DNA from: Hydractinia symbiolongicarpus
Taxonomy: Eukaryota > Cnidaria > Hydrozoa > Anthoathecata > Hydractiniidae
Assembly: GCF_029227915.1 (NCBI RefSeq)
Contig: NC_079878.1
Coordinates: forward strand, 26,129,501 to 26,193,500
Length of the DNA stretch: 64,000 bases
Direction of reading: 5' to 3'
Shown here: positions 1 to 10,974 of the stretch, piece by piece
Numbering within the stretch: the stretch's first letter is position 1
Layout of the letters: each line of letters begins with the position of its first letter
The notes under the pieces: model-generated
Told to the model about the DNA's origin: nothing
What the model saw: only the letters and a program-made list of their open reading frames with translations
Databases searched by the model: none
Made by a program: the position numbers and the translations under genes

Positions 1-383
1 GACACCAAGCTCTTCATCCTGCGTCATAATACATGATAATATAAAGTGTAACCGCAGAATATGAAAAATTTCAATTTCAGCTGAAATTTACAGATACAAC
101 AGGTCATGTGACATTCATCAGAAAAATAAATTATGAGGTATAACTATTAACAGCGCTTTCTGAAAAAAACTCTTCAATAAAAGGAACACACAGGGAATTG
201 AATAATTTACCATTAAACATATCTATTAAAATTGAAACAGAGAATTGCAGACTACATATATATATTATCAATTGGTTTCTAGAGTGCCCAATGTAAAGAA
301 ACAGAGCCTTATAATATTTGTTGGACAAGTAAAAATACTACAACTTTTTAACAACTTTAAGTTTCATGTATATTCTACAATCA
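1..383. other. No gene seen
   Basis: AT-rich sequence with only short open frames on both strands and no recognisable domain, RNA fold or terminal repeat. It may be the 3' flank of the Penelope-like remnant that starts at 384. Confidence 0.4.
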
Positions 384-963
384 TCAGGTTACAATTAAAA
401 CATACTTTAGAAAGTTGTTTGAAAAATTATGATCGATATTTCCCCGTCCGCAATAACTTGCTTTGTAAACGATGCATGATTTCAAACAATCACCATTTAG
501 TGGGCAGTTTGGTTTTGATCGGCAGTTGCAGGATCGATTTTGTTGTTCATCCGTGTTATTGAGCAGGCTGGAATTGTGTTGACTTCTGATGTTATGCATA
601 CTAGGTGTGTAGGAGTAGCTGACTTTTAATGTATTGATATTGAAAATTATTCAGCTGGTGGTCTTTTGTACAAGCTGCAAAAACCTCTTGCCGACATTTG
701 TAACAACGTTCATATTATATGGGGGATTGTACCATAAAAATTTTCAATATTTTTTTAGCCACTTACGATAGTTGGATTAATTGTTGGTTGATCATAACAG
801 GGAGTTGCTTGAGGATGGTCGGTGGGTGATTGGACTGCGCGTTAACATACAACGGCTTGCTGTTTGGTTTATGGTATGGAAAGTATTTTCCGGAATGGAA
901 ATCGAGTGAAACATCAAGGAAGTCAGTTGCAGATAGGTTAGTATCGATTGTTATTATTTCCAA
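384..963 (-). pseudogene. Penelope-like element remnant (RT C-terminus and linker)
   Basis: Two minus-strand pieces in the right order for the end of a Penelope-like retroelement protein. The piece read 963 to 763 has the FLDVSLDF, KPNSKPLYVNAQSNHPP and LKQLP signatures that end the reverse transcriptase domain in this family. The piece read 599 to 384 has the cysteine-rich linker (CNCRSK, CPLNGDC, VYKA) that precedes the GIY-YIG endonuclease. The endonuclease core itself is not visible and the two pieces are separated by stops and a frame change, so this is a dead 3' fragment. A hammerhead-like fold on the same strand at about 4.2 kb could be part of the same old insertion, later split by the sequences between. 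That link is inference. Confidence 0.7.
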
Positions 964-990
964 GGCAATTGGACAAAATGGTGCTCTTAT

Positions 991-1700
991 GTGAAAAATG
1001 ATTTGTCTTGGAGAACCATTCTTTCATTGCCACAATGTCTAACTTCCTTTTGTATAGGGGCAACCTACGACACCCTTCCCTCTCCAACCAATCTTGTGAG
1101 ATGGGGAATTGAGAGAGACAACCCCACTTTTTACCCCAGTTCAGTAAGGTGCCCAAGTTTACTAACTTGGTCTTCAGGCTTGACAACCCTGCTGTCCTTA
1201 GTCAAAATATGTACAGGCTGGTCCTGTCATGACAACCTCCTGTGTAAGGCTGAGTGTTGGGGCCCTGTAACACATGTGGAAAGCTACAGCCAGAGTCACA
1301 AGTTCTGGCGCACAGGAGGGTTTTATATAATTCTTTTTTATATTATATATTTTTGACATATACATTTTTTCCATTTGTGTTTTTTCTGTAACCAGTCCGT
1401 TTATGTTGTTAGCTCTGTCTTGTGTCATATTGTTTGTGATTGAAGGATTGTTTTTTCTCTTTATGTAATAAGCAAGAAAGTGTATTCAGCACCTTCTTCT
1501 GGGAGCCTAATCCCAATTTTATTTACATCCACCGTCCCTGTAGACAAGATACTTCAGTGCAGCTTGCTGTATTGTAAACCTTTTTCATGCATTCTGTGCA
1601 AGAAACCATCCTCAAATGTCTCTCACATATTGGGTGCCTGTAGGACCTCCCTTACACAGGCACCATTATGGCCAATTAAATATCAGCTTCTCGTACTCTT
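991..1700 (+). pseudogene. LINE ORF2 C-terminal fragment, internally interrupted
   Basis: Two plus-strand stretches in the same frame resemble the C-terminal tail found after the RT domain in a group of metazoan LINE-type proteins. At 1040-1130 is FCIGATYDTLPSPTNLVRWG, and at 1588-1665 is a zinc-knuckle-like CILCKK...SHILGACRTSLTQ. In intact relatives these two motifs lie almost adjacent. Here about 450 bases with several stops separate them, suggesting a later insertion. No RT motif is left upstream. The match is by motif memory, not by alignment. Confidence 0.5.
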
Positions 1701-1830
1701 GGATCGACTTTTCAGCTTCTCAAATTTCTGTCAGCCTTTCAGATTTGTTTTCAGCTTCTCAGATCTGCATCTCAGTTTCTTAGATCTAGTTTATCAGATC
1801 ATAGATCGACTTCTCGATTTCTTTTTATTG
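1683..1830 (+). repeat. Degenerate short repeats (TTCAGCTTCTCAGATC-like)
   Basis: Five or six imperfect copies of a 20-30 base motif built on CAGCTTCTCAGATCT and GATCGACTTCTCG lie in a row about 100 bases upstream of the integrase-like gene. They may be subterminal repeats of that element, where a transposase would bind, or simple local duplications. Confidence 0.4.
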
Positions 1831-1933
1831 TCTTACTCACAGCTAGGATTTGTCTTTCGCTCAATTTTATTCGGATATTAGCTAATCAAATTTTTGTTTT
1901 TTTATTTACGCAGTTTTTAAATTCTTATTAAAA

Positions 1934-2902
1934 ATGGCGGCTATGGAAGGTCTAGTTGACCGAGAAGAGGTACAAAACATGGTCAGGAGGGGAATGAGTC
2001 ACAAAAGTATTTCAGCATATTATTATAGTCGTTTTCCTGAGCAGAGAGATATCAGTGAACGTAGTGTTCGTCGCTTTTGCAAAAAGAACAACCTTACAAG
2101 ATTAACTTCTAATGAGTTGGACAATGAAGTCACTAGAATGATTGACCTTTATGGACACTGCTATGGAAGATCTATGATGCAGGGAGGCATTTGCGCTATG
2201 TTAGGGGTAACATATGGTGCTGTATCTCAACGGCGGATATCTGATTCGTTACGAAGGACTGCTCCAGATGCATTCGAAATCAGAAGACGTGACATTTTGG
2301 AAAGAACTAATCAGATCCCTTATTAAGCTCCTTACTTCGGTTATAAAGTCCACATGGACCAAAACGAGAAGATTGCCCAGAATTTTGGTTGCACACATGT
2401 TTTGATAGACGGGTGCTCAAGAATGCTTGTTGTTTTTTCATCAATGCCAGTGAAAAATCCCATTCTCATATATAAACAAGTTTACAGACCCACTTTAATA
2501 AAGTATGGATTATGGGATCGGTTACGTATAGACCATGGTCAGGAATTTTTATTGTGTATATTTGTTCAAGATCTACTGAAAAAACATCGTAAAAGTCAAG
2601 CGCGAATCTCGTGGAAACAAACGGCATCTACCGACAACTACATTATAGAACGATTTTGGCCTGAATTGAATTCAAGAGTCAATTATCCTATTAAACGTGC
2701 ATTTGCAAAAATAATAGAGGAAAATGATTACGACATGAGCGATCCAGTACTAAAATTTTTCGTTTCCTGGATCTGTAATATGGTAGTATCTGATGCAGCT
2801 AATCATTTGTCTCATACTTGGAACTTTCATAGAGTTCCTGGTTCCAATGGGTGCGTACCTATTGAAAATATGCGTGTAACAAAACGTTCTATGGAATTTT
2901 GA
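1934..2902 (+). pseudogene. DDE integrase-like transposase, one nonsense codon
   Basis: One continuous frame encodes about 322 residues of an integrase-core protein of the kind scattered through cnidarian and fish genomes. Residues 1-90 are a helix-turn-helix-like N-terminus (RGMSHKSISAYY, SERSVRRF). The catalytic core follows the HMDQNEK motif at 2352: first Asp in VLIDGCSR, second Asp in RIDHGQEF, Glu in IIERFWPELN, then the conserved VNYPIK and WNFHRVPG. A TAA at 2324-2326 interrupts the frame between TNQIPY and APYFGYKVHMDQ. The frame is intact on both sides, so this is a single nonsense substitution and the pseudogenisation looks recent. The first ATG follows AT-rich sequence and gives a plausible full-length N-terminus. 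It faces the RING-type gene at 3059-4133, tail to tail, about 160 bases apart. Confidence 0.75.
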
Positions 2903-3058
2903 AACAAAATCGTACTGTACATCATATGAAAAAATATTTTGACAAGCTACCATCCTTTTAAGTGAAAAACAAATTACATATAAGGCAATTTATTTGGTCC
3001 ATATCTCTTAAGAACAAAATATTTCATATATGTACATCAATGTAATGTCAATGCTATT

Positions 3059-4133
3059 TCATTGTCCTTGTTTTAATAATGCGTCTAGTCCAGGAATTTT
3101 AAAAGCTACTTTTCTAGTACAAGTTTCACAATTTACAAACTCTTCTCGACAAGTTGGACACTTGTCCAGTCCAACACAACAAGTAAAACACCCAACCATC
3201 CTTCCACAATGAATACAAAAAAGCAGATTATCATAATTACAGATTTCCATGCAAATTATGCATCGTAAGCTGTCCCCAATTTTTTTCAAAACTTCTTGTG
3301 TACGTAGTGGCACATTTTCCTTACCAGCAGCTACTTTTTCTTGCAAATCAACAATCAAACTCTTTAATTCCGTGTTTGAGACATATGTTAATGAGCAGGT
3401 AGAAGGTTCAGTTTATATTAAAGATTCAGTCGATGGTGACGGTTGACTCGTATCTTCATTAACATGTTTCACTTCGGAAATTAAAGGGAATGCACTGATA
3501 AGAAAATCGTCGTCGTCATTATCATCAATGTTGGTGATGCTGTCCACATGGTCATAGTCTTTTTTCATTAAATTCCACATGGATGGTCTCCATGTAGCAT
3601 ATATAGATGTTGCAATAGCTCTAACAGTAGCCTTATTGTTCCAGTTATCTTTGCCTAGTAACAAATATAATTATAGTGTTTATTGCTTGCTTAATTTTAT
3701 GAAAGAAAGGATATATATAAATGTTTGTCACAAGAATTTTTGTATATTTATAATTTTTTATAATATACAAAAACAAATAACCTGAATTAAAACAACTTTC
3801 AACTTTTCGTTTCTTGAGTGGTAAGGGTACACACGATTCTTTTCTTTTACTACGGCTTGGGATTGCTCGAGAGCCAACTGCATTATTTCCTCTACAGAAC
3901 AAAGGATAGTACGTTGGAGTTACATGTGCCTGTGAGGAAGAGGGACCAGGCAATTCATCTTGAAGATGATCCAAGGCAATCAATAAAGCAAAATCCACTG
4001 ATCCTGGCACATCAAAAGAGCCATTAATCGGCCATACATTCTCCCAACTACCAAGTATTTTATACTTGATGTGCATTTTGTCTATTTTTGTATTAAAACA
4101 ATCTTGCAAGCTCTTAAACATCCAAACTTTCAT
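3059..4133 (-). pseudogene. Two-exon RING-type zinc-finger gene, one nonsense codon
   Basis: Exon 1 is 4133-3782 and exon 2 is 3654-3059. The donor CAG|GTTA at 3781 and acceptor CTAG at 3655 join in frame through ESCFNSG/KDNWNNK, giving 316 codons in total. The C-terminus is an all-cysteine RING-like finger: C-x2-C-x11-C-x2-C-x5-C-x2-C-x6-C-x2-C (CIIC, CIHC, CFTC, CPTC), followed by a CETC pair and an IPGLDALL tail. The middle is acidic (a run of Asp near 3510) and exon 1 ends in a basic KKRK stretch that could be a nuclear signal. One in-frame TAA at 3415-3413 breaks exon 2, and the frame is open on both sides. It converges on the integrase-like gene and is probably its partner in a two-gene element. 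That partnership is inference. The ATG chosen is the first in the open frame. Confidence 0.6.
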
Positions 4134-4179
4134 TAGGAAGTTTCACTTCTCTGTTGTTGTGTTGCACTGTTATGAAATT

Positions 4180-4250
4180 TTCGTAAAAATTACGACACGT
4201 TTTATTTTTAACATGTTTCGACTTTACCAAAGTCATCTTCAGAATATTAT
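4180..4250 (-). ncRNA. Hammerhead-ribozyme-like fold (Penelope type)
   Basis: On the minus strand the core CTGAAGA (4242-4236) is followed by a stem II with GACTTT/AAAGTC arms, then GAAA (4219-4216), a 7-bp stem III (ACATGTT with AACGTGT, one G-T wobble) and the GTC cleavage triplet ending at 4194. This matches the order and conserved bases of type I hammerheads known in Penelope-like retroelements. Stem I pairs poorly, so it may be inactive or act only as a dimer. Confidence 0.45.
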
Positions 4251-4259
4251 ACAAAAGTT

Positions 4260-4590
4260 GATACATACACTCTTTATACAAAAATTTTTTCGAAAGTTAT
4301 TTAAATATTTCCCAAAAGTACAATTTTATATGAATTATACACAAGCTAATCCATGTTGACAAAATAATATTAGATAATTTTTTCGTAATTTTTATGAAAA
4401 TACTTTGCAATCTTGTGTTGCTACGAAGTTTTGGAAATGTTATGAAATTCATATTCATTAAGAAATAAAAATAAAATATATAACAATATAGCATATCATA
4501 TAAATAAAAAAGCAAAGTAGCTAAGCATACTTAAGATTAATCCCTTATCTATCAAGAAAAAAGCTGAACTAAATAAAAAGCATGTTTATG
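4260..4590. other. AT-rich spacer, no gene seen
   Basis: A/T-dominated sequence without motifs. It may be the 5' flank of the Penelope-type terminal repeat at 4180-4250. Confidence 0.35.
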
Positions 4591-4800
4591 TATGCCAAAT
4601 CAGTCAGAAGGGGGGGGGGACTTCACCACTGAACCCAGCCTGAGAAAAAATACTTCGTTTTTTGTAATAAAAGCTCTAGAGATGTTACTGGAACCACTAC
4701 AACAAGGTATAAGGTACAACAACAAGGTACAAACATTATTGGAAGAAAGCAACCAATACCTAATAAATACAGTAAATACATGTCAGAACAAAACCACAGC

Positions 4801-4839
4801 ATCATTGCTACCATGCTGATAAAGCATGGTAGCAATGAT
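4801..4839. repeat. Perfect 17-bp inverted repeat, 5-base loop
   Basis: Arms 4801-4817 and 4823-4839 (atcattgctaccatgct and its complement) are perfect around GATAA. There is no T-run directly after the arms as in a bacterial terminator. It adjoins a tandem duplication that starts at 4839. Confidence 0.85.
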
Positions 4840-5037
4840 TTTTAGCAATCTCTCCACACATAACTATATTGCCATGATCATCTTTTCTTCCTCGATTTTT
4901 TTTAAAAAACAAGTCGTCCCTACGAGAAAAGCTATATACATTTTTTGTTTCCTGTTTTTAGCAATCTCTCCACACATAACTATATTGCCATGATCATCTT
5001 TTCTTCCTCGATTTTTTTTAAAAAACAAGTCGTCCCT
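4839..5037. repeat. Two direct repeats of 83 bp, period 116
   Basis: 4839-4921 and 4955-5037 are essentially identical (tttttagcaatctc ... gtcgtccct), separated by a 33-bp unique spacer. It creates a short minus-strand frame that repeats itself, which I do not consider coding. Confidence 0.85.
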
Positions 5038-5148
5038 GCTAGTGTTCTTTTCCGTTTTTTTCTTTGGTGGTTTGTCCAAGGTAAATTAACTTTGTAGGCG
5101 CACGAGTTAAGATCACACCCATAATTACTTTGTTTTCAAATTAATACA

Positions 5149-5535
5149 CAGTTAACTCCTGTTTACTCGAACCTCCAAAAGGACTGACGAAAATAGTTCG
5201 ACTTAAAAAATGTTCAAGGTAAACAAAGCTCTCGTTCAGTCTAAAATGAAATTATATTTTTTCAAGAGATGGTGCAGCAGTTGCCGGAAAAAGATGTAAT
5301 CTTGGCGATAAAAAAGGAATGCAATTCCTTTTTTATCGGATTTTCCTTCACAGACAACATTATTTATCTATATTACATCAGGAGTTAATTAAAAACTAAC
5401 AAATTTTTTACCTGACATTTTTCTAGTACTTGATTCAATTTTATCGATTGAAAAATTCGAGTTATTTGAAAAAATTAGACTCGTGGCGGACAAAAAAGTC
5501 GAGTTAACGAATGTTCGAATTAACCGGAGTTTTTA
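5149..5535. mobile_element. pogo/Tigger-type MITE, decayed
   Basis: The left end (CAGTTAACTCCTGTTTACTCGAAC) and the reverse complement of the right end (AACTCCGGTTAATTCGAACATTC) are imperfect inverted repeats. They carry the TTCGAGTTAA/GAATTAACCGG flavour typical of pogo-family termini. There is no coding potential inside, and the interior holds a perfect hairpin at 5306-5338. The exact ends and target-site duplication are not clear. Confidence 0.45.
5306..5338. repeat. Perfect 15-bp inverted repeat, 3-base spacer
   Basis: CGATAAAAAAGGAAT, GCA, then the exact complement. It lies in the interior of the MITE at 5149-5535. Confidence 0.85.
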
Positions 5536-5539
5536 TAAG

Positions 5540-7090
5540 AAAGTATTAACGAAAGGGACCAAGAAACTGTACTTATCCATAATTATGACGTCTTATAACG
5601 TTTTGTTTCTATATAAAACGTCGCAAAGTGCGAGAGTTTATTTCCGTGAAAGGTGTAGCTCTTTGAATCCACGAACTCCAAAATTTATTCAAACTATCGC
5701 GAAATATAATTCTCAAAATTGGTACTGTGCAAGTTTTTTCCCATAATGTAGGTCTTTTGCGACGTTGAGTAGATATCATAAAATACACATTTCTATAGGC
5801 AAATCAATTGTTGATCTCGTGATCCAATGTTTAAGAAGTTGCCATTCCAAGTTTGCGCAACCAAACTTGTAATTTGCACACTTTAAAAACGCTAAGTTAG
5901 GTTATTAGCCCTTGAAAATCTTAAATTATTTCCATGTGGTTTTGTATTTCTTGTGAAATATTTTACCAAAATACAGTAAGAAGGTTAACAGTCCACCTCA
6001 TATTTTCCCCAATGCGAATAACAGTTTCTTATTCTTTAGAATCGTAAAAGTAGTTTGCATCTGCTCTACATTTCACTTCTGACCTAAAACTTATTTCACT
6101 TACTTTTTCGTATCCTTCATATATTTGAACCGCGCCTTAGTTCACAGGAATAAAGGCGAAGAAAATTTAAAATTTAGGGAGAGGTATAGGAAAACGCTTT
6201 TTTTTCTGTTAATAAACAACACAAAGTTGATAGCTAAAAACTGTCTACGCAAATTTACAATAAAACAGTTTCAAAAACTAAAGTTTACACCTTCAAAACA
6301 TGAACGACACCTTTTTTATAAACATAATCATCTTTAGTCTTAATTACGTGTATCTGGTTTCCTTACCTTTACCCATTCTAGAAATTTCAGATTGATTCAT
6401 GGCTTTCAAGAAACAGTGAATTACCATGTTCGAAAGGGTTACAATTACATTCATTGCTTTTTCGAAGTAAGATATTAAACTGCATTTGAAAATACAATTA
6501 TGCGAACTTGTCAAAACGGTGTTATGGGCACCAATTAGACTGCATTGTCTTTAGTAAGGACTTAAATTAGATATTTCCCCATAGCCTTCGCATATTTTCT
6601 TTAACTAACACCACTATCTTATTTGATCTCTCTTTAACATATAACCTGAGTAATTTTTAAAAAACTCAATAAACATTGACTACCACCGTCTTAAATATCA
6701 CCCCTCATCATCATCTACCCAATGGCGTTCATAATCACTTTTTTAATAGAAATTTTTTACGCTCAGTCCGAACTTTAGACAAGAGTGTCTGTTCTCCATG
6801 TCGTTTTAACAGGAGCTTCAGAACTTCCTGTTTTAATATTCTTTTAAAGCGACTGACTTTTACCCTTTATGCTTTAATTAAAACACTAAAATACACGTAG
6901 ATGTCTTTACGTTTGCCAGGGTAACCATCTTTCGCAATTTTCGTCATCAGACTCCATGTCAGTGTTATCTAAATATATAGTACGTGTTCTATAAAGAAAA
7001 TAAAAAAAAAACATGTGGTCACTACCGAGACTGGATAAAAAGTCCATTTATAAACTTGAAATAAACATTTAGAATCATATCTTTATGATC
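5540..7090. other. No gene recognised
   Basis: Open frames of 60-90 codons occur but have neither recognisable motifs nor the composition expected of coding sequence. No terminal repeats or RNA genes were seen. Confidence 0.35.
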
Positions 7091-7093
7091 ATA

Positions 7094-7584
7094 TTAAAAC
7101 AATAAACAGGTTTTCAGAACATCAGGGAGAACTAACGTGAAGTAAGTACCTTGATCACATTGTGATTTCTGTGTAATCATGTATCGAATTTTTTCTCTCA
7201 GCGTCAGATCTAATAAATCTTTTAACGCCGAACAGGCGTTTTTCTTCTCTTTGACAATTGCGAGGGTTATCTTTGTCTTTTCAATCTTCACCGAAGTGTT
7301 TTAGTTTCGCTTGAGTCAAGTCCTCGCAACACACTTCTCAGAGTAGAACTTGTTTCAACGGCTCTTTTGCTTTTTTCTTGCAAGTAATATACTTTCTTAG
7401 CTGTCTCTTCAGAGTGGCACATCAAATTTGCTAGGTCCTTACACTTATCCTTATGATTTTTATGCACTTTTGAGACCGTCAACTTTCTCACAAAAGCGGC
7501 ACTAACACGGGGCCTCTCCTGAGTGTGACCAACAGCTTTATCCAGAAAACATTTTGTTGAGCAGTGACCATTGAAGAACTCATC
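7094..7584 (-). pseudogene. Crypton/DIRS-type tyrosine recombinase C-terminus
   Basis: Read from 7584 downward, the frame gives FFNGHCSTKCFLDKAVGH, then VSAAFVRKLTVSKVH, then LANLMCHSEETAKKVYYLQEK. The R-K-x3-S-x-VH box, the LANLMCHS box and the following YYLQ tyrosine match the C-terminal half of eukaryotic tyrosine recombinases of the Crypton kind (R...H-x-R...H...Y layout). The frame is broken near 7290, where the reading moves to another frame (KDLLDLTLREKIRY), and a TAG lies at 7587 upstream. The N-terminal part is missing, so this is a fragment. Confidence 0.5.
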
Positions 7585-7799
7585 CTACTTCCGCTCCAGC
7601 TGATAAAAACATAATTGTCACCAGTTTCATATATAAAGAGTTTGCTACCGGTACTGGAGCAAACCAGACATTTAGTGACCTGTTTTTTTTCAAAACTAAC
7701 TTCAAGACTTATATTTTAATAGATTGAAATGGCAACATACAATGTTCCAAATTCCAACTTATTTAAGATTGGTAGTCAAATGAAGAAGTTATCTATATA

Positions 7800-8028
7800 G
7801 AAAGTGTTGCGGAGAGGTTGCCAAGGCAAAGGCATTAAGCACGGCAAAGGCAGCCAAGGAAAGAGGAAGAGGAATCAGCAAGGCAGTGGTAGGCAAGGCA
7901 TGGGAGGCTCTTACTCTCTTACTCTCCCACTTCCTCTTCCACTGCCCCTCTTTAGCTTCATCCGCTCACGCACATCGTCCTCCTCCGTGAAGGTGCGGGA
8001 GCCATCAGACGCCTTCCACGACTTGTAA
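7800..8028 (+). repeat. Purine-rich GGCAAGG low-complexity tract
   Basis: 7815-7900 is dominated by degenerate AAGGCA/GGCAAAGG units, followed by pyrimidine-rich CTCTTACTCTCCC repeats. Open frames across it are compositional artefacts. Confidence 0.5.
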
Positions 8029-8029
8029 T

Positions 8030-8715
8030 TTTGGGAGCTTATATAAGCGTCGATCCTTCTTTTTCCAACGTTTAACAAAAGTTATTGGTTTTGGCGAATG
8101 GTGTCAATTAATGTGGCTGGTGTCTTGCAGGAGGCAGGGGATGCTTACTCAACGGCCCGCACCAGATCCCAAGCGTGAGTGAATTTCACCAATCCTCATG
8201 TTTCCACATTCATAAGTGTTTGTCTCAGTACAGCCGAAATCCATTAGCTTTTCGATCATCCCTGTAAAGGGGAGAATACAAAAGTTTTCCAGTGGCTTCT
8301 TATTCTTTGGAGAGAAACCTTTTTTTCATTAACATCTCTGTCTTAAAAGGCTAGTTATATCTGCATTGCGATGTAGTTACTCCTATTCTCCCAACGATTC
8401 ATTTTGGGAACAAAAGTCCCGGAAGGCGTCCCAAGATAAATCAGTCTTCTCAGCTGATAATTCTAAAAACATCAGACATTTGTGGAAATGCTACATTCTA
8501 AACTTTTTAAATCTGTTTTATTGCCCTGGCTGCTGGTTGAAGAGCGTGTAGACACATTTCTACTCTACTCCAAAACAACATGTATTTATTAAACTTTAAT
8601 ATCCCAAGTAAAAATTTCATATGTCTACAAGCTCTTCTTGACAACCTGCACCACGAGAATGTAGCCAATAGGACTAAGCAGGTCACACCTAAAATAAAGG
8701 CCAGATTTATGTTGC
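8030..8715. other. No gene recognised
   Basis: Unremarkable non-coding sequence with short open frames only. It ends where the 67-bp minisatellite region begins. Confidence 0.35.
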
Positions 8716-8717
8716 AA

Positions 8718-10935
8718 TTAACATATTAAGTAAAAAAGAGTTACCTTATTTGGGTGATGTAATCGTTTACTTGATGTTGAATAACTTACAGTAACTGAGG
8801 TGTGGATGGCTGGTATAGGTTGATTGTTGTAAGTTGTAATGGTAGGGTGATTGGGCTGTGATGATCGGTAGGGTACGGATGAGACTGAATGTCGAATTTC
8901 TTTGAAATCGTAACAAACATAATGCTGTAATGTTAAAGCACCTTGTTTAGGTTGCATTTGGTCCGAAAAATTTAATAAGCAGCATAATGTTTTAATGGTA
9001 ATGTACCTTGTTCAGGTTTAGATTTTGGATCTGTATGTTAATACACAATTTTTTTCTATAAGCAACTCATTTTTTAAGCAACTGAACTGGATTTGCAATT
9101 TTTTAAGCAATTTAAGCTGTAATGTTAAATGCACCTCGTTTAGGTTGCAATTGGCCTTCAACGCCATGAATAATCAGCATAAAGCTGTAATAATAATATA
9201 CCTTGTTTAAGTAATTGTGATATAATGGGTACAGACAATATGTTGAATCTGGTAAGTAAAAAGGGTATGGTAATTGTGGTTCAATGATCGGCATGGTAAA
9301 ACGATATGTTGATTGGCATAAGTCGAAACGGTTTGGTGATTGTGGTATATTGGGTACAGGCGATATGTTAAATCTCGTCAATCGAAAGGGTATGGTAATT
9401 GTGTTATGGTGATCGGTAAGGTACAGACGATACGTTCATTGCAATAAGTGAAAACGGTATGGTAATTGTGGTATGATGGGTACTGACGATTTATGTTGAA
9501 TCCTTTAGGTCGATATGGTAATTGTGGTATGATGATCGGTAGGGTAAGGCAATATGTTGAATGCAAAAAGTCGAAATAGTATGGTAATTGTGTTATGATG
9601 ACCGGCAAGGTAAAGACGAGATGTTGATTGCGATAAGTAAAAACGGCATGGTAATCGTGGTATGACGGTGACGGTACAGACAATATGTTGATTGCGATAA
9701 GGCCGTACAGTATGGTGAGGTTTTGAATTTAAACCTTTATGTTAATACACATTCTTTTTATAAGCAACTGAACTGAATTAAAAAAAATTAAGCACTTTTA
9801 GTTTTGTACAAATAAAAGCATAGATAAGCAAAAAGTTTTTTTTTTTTTGAGAAAATAGAAAAAAGACACTTTTTAAACAAAAGAAGAAAAAAAAACTAAA
9901 AAACTTCTCATTTTTCTTTCCTTAATTTTTTTTTAACAACAATATGACTTCTTTTCGTTTCCCCCGTTTAGATATATATTACAAAAATTAGTTAAATAAA
10001 ATTAAACAACCATTAAGATCCTTCAGACCTGGGTATTGGTAACTTACGATCTGACTACAATCTTAAGTTGATTATAAAAAAATTGTGCAATCAGCTCAAT
10101 GCTGTAATGCACACCTTGTTTAGGTTGCATGTGCACCTTGTTCAGGTTGCAATTGGCTTACAACGCCATTAATAATTAGCACAGAGCTGTAATGTTAATG
10201 AACCTCGTTTAGGTTACAATTGGCTTACAACGCCATTAATAATCAGCACAGAGCTGCAATGTTAACGTACTTTGTTCAGGTTGCAATTGGCTTACAACGC
10301 CATTATAATCAGCACAAAGCTTTAATATAAATGCACCTTGTTTAGGTTGCGTTTGGTCATGCGGCATGGTAATTGTGGTATGATAATCGGTAGGGTACAG
10401 ACAATATGTTGATTGCGATAAGTGAAAATGGTACGGTAATTGTGGCATGACGATCGATGTGATACGGATAAAATAGATATGCAACTGGATATCAAATGTA
10501 TCCTTGGTTAATGTAACAATCACAGACCTTTGTTAGGCTGTGTTATGACCCTCCACCTCCACCTCCAGCAACGCCATTAATAACCAGCATGAAGTTGTAA
10601 TGTTCACCTTGTTAAGGTTGCAATTGGCCTAAAGGCCATTAATAATCAGCACACTGCTGTAATGTTAATGCACCTTGTTCAGGCTTCATTCTGTCATGTG
10701 CTTTTTCCTTCGCAACTCCTTGTTGGTTGTGATAAGTCGAAATGGTATGGTAATTGTGGTAAGATGATCGGTGAGGTACAGATGATATATGTTGATTGCG
10801 ATAAGTCGAAACGGTATGATAATTGGGGAATGATTATCGATGGGGTAAGGATAAAATCGATATGTGACTGGATATTAAGTGTAGATATGGTAATTGTAAC
10901 AGGTCAAGATTGTGATTGTCTGCAAAATAGATGAA
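8718..10935. repeat. Minisatellite region, two unit types of about 67 bp
   Basis: Unit type 1 (ggtatggtaattgtggta ... gatcggtagggtacagac ... atgttgattgcgataagtcgaaa) recurs near 9264, 9330, 9389, 9456, 9512, 9578 and 9646, spaced 57-67 bases, and again at 10370-10450 and 10745-10885. Unit type 2 (ttgcaattggcttacaacgccattaataatcagcac ... ctgtaatgttaatgcacctt) starts at 10151, 10218 and 10285, exactly 67 apart. Single diverged copies lie near 8945, 9140 and 10620. The unit length is not a multiple of three, so the long minus-strand frames here are artefacts. The block abuts the 3' end of the Helitron at about 10.97 kb. Confidence 0.8.
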
Positions 10936-10974
10936 TTTAGGTATTAATTAAAATTAGGAGTGAGATATGCATAT

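Noticed and set aside
4592-4819. 75-codon plus-strand frame
   Set aside because: Low-complexity Asn/Gln-rich peptide without homology signals, overlapping the inverted repeat.
4801-4839. Rho-independent terminator
   Set aside because: Window is eukaryotic and the hairpin is one of several foldback duplications, unrelated to a gene end.
9112-9683. Minus-strand frames of about 90-100 codons rich in QLPY
   Set aside because: They follow the 67-bp minisatellite, whose period is not a multiple of three, so the frame is not maintained between units.
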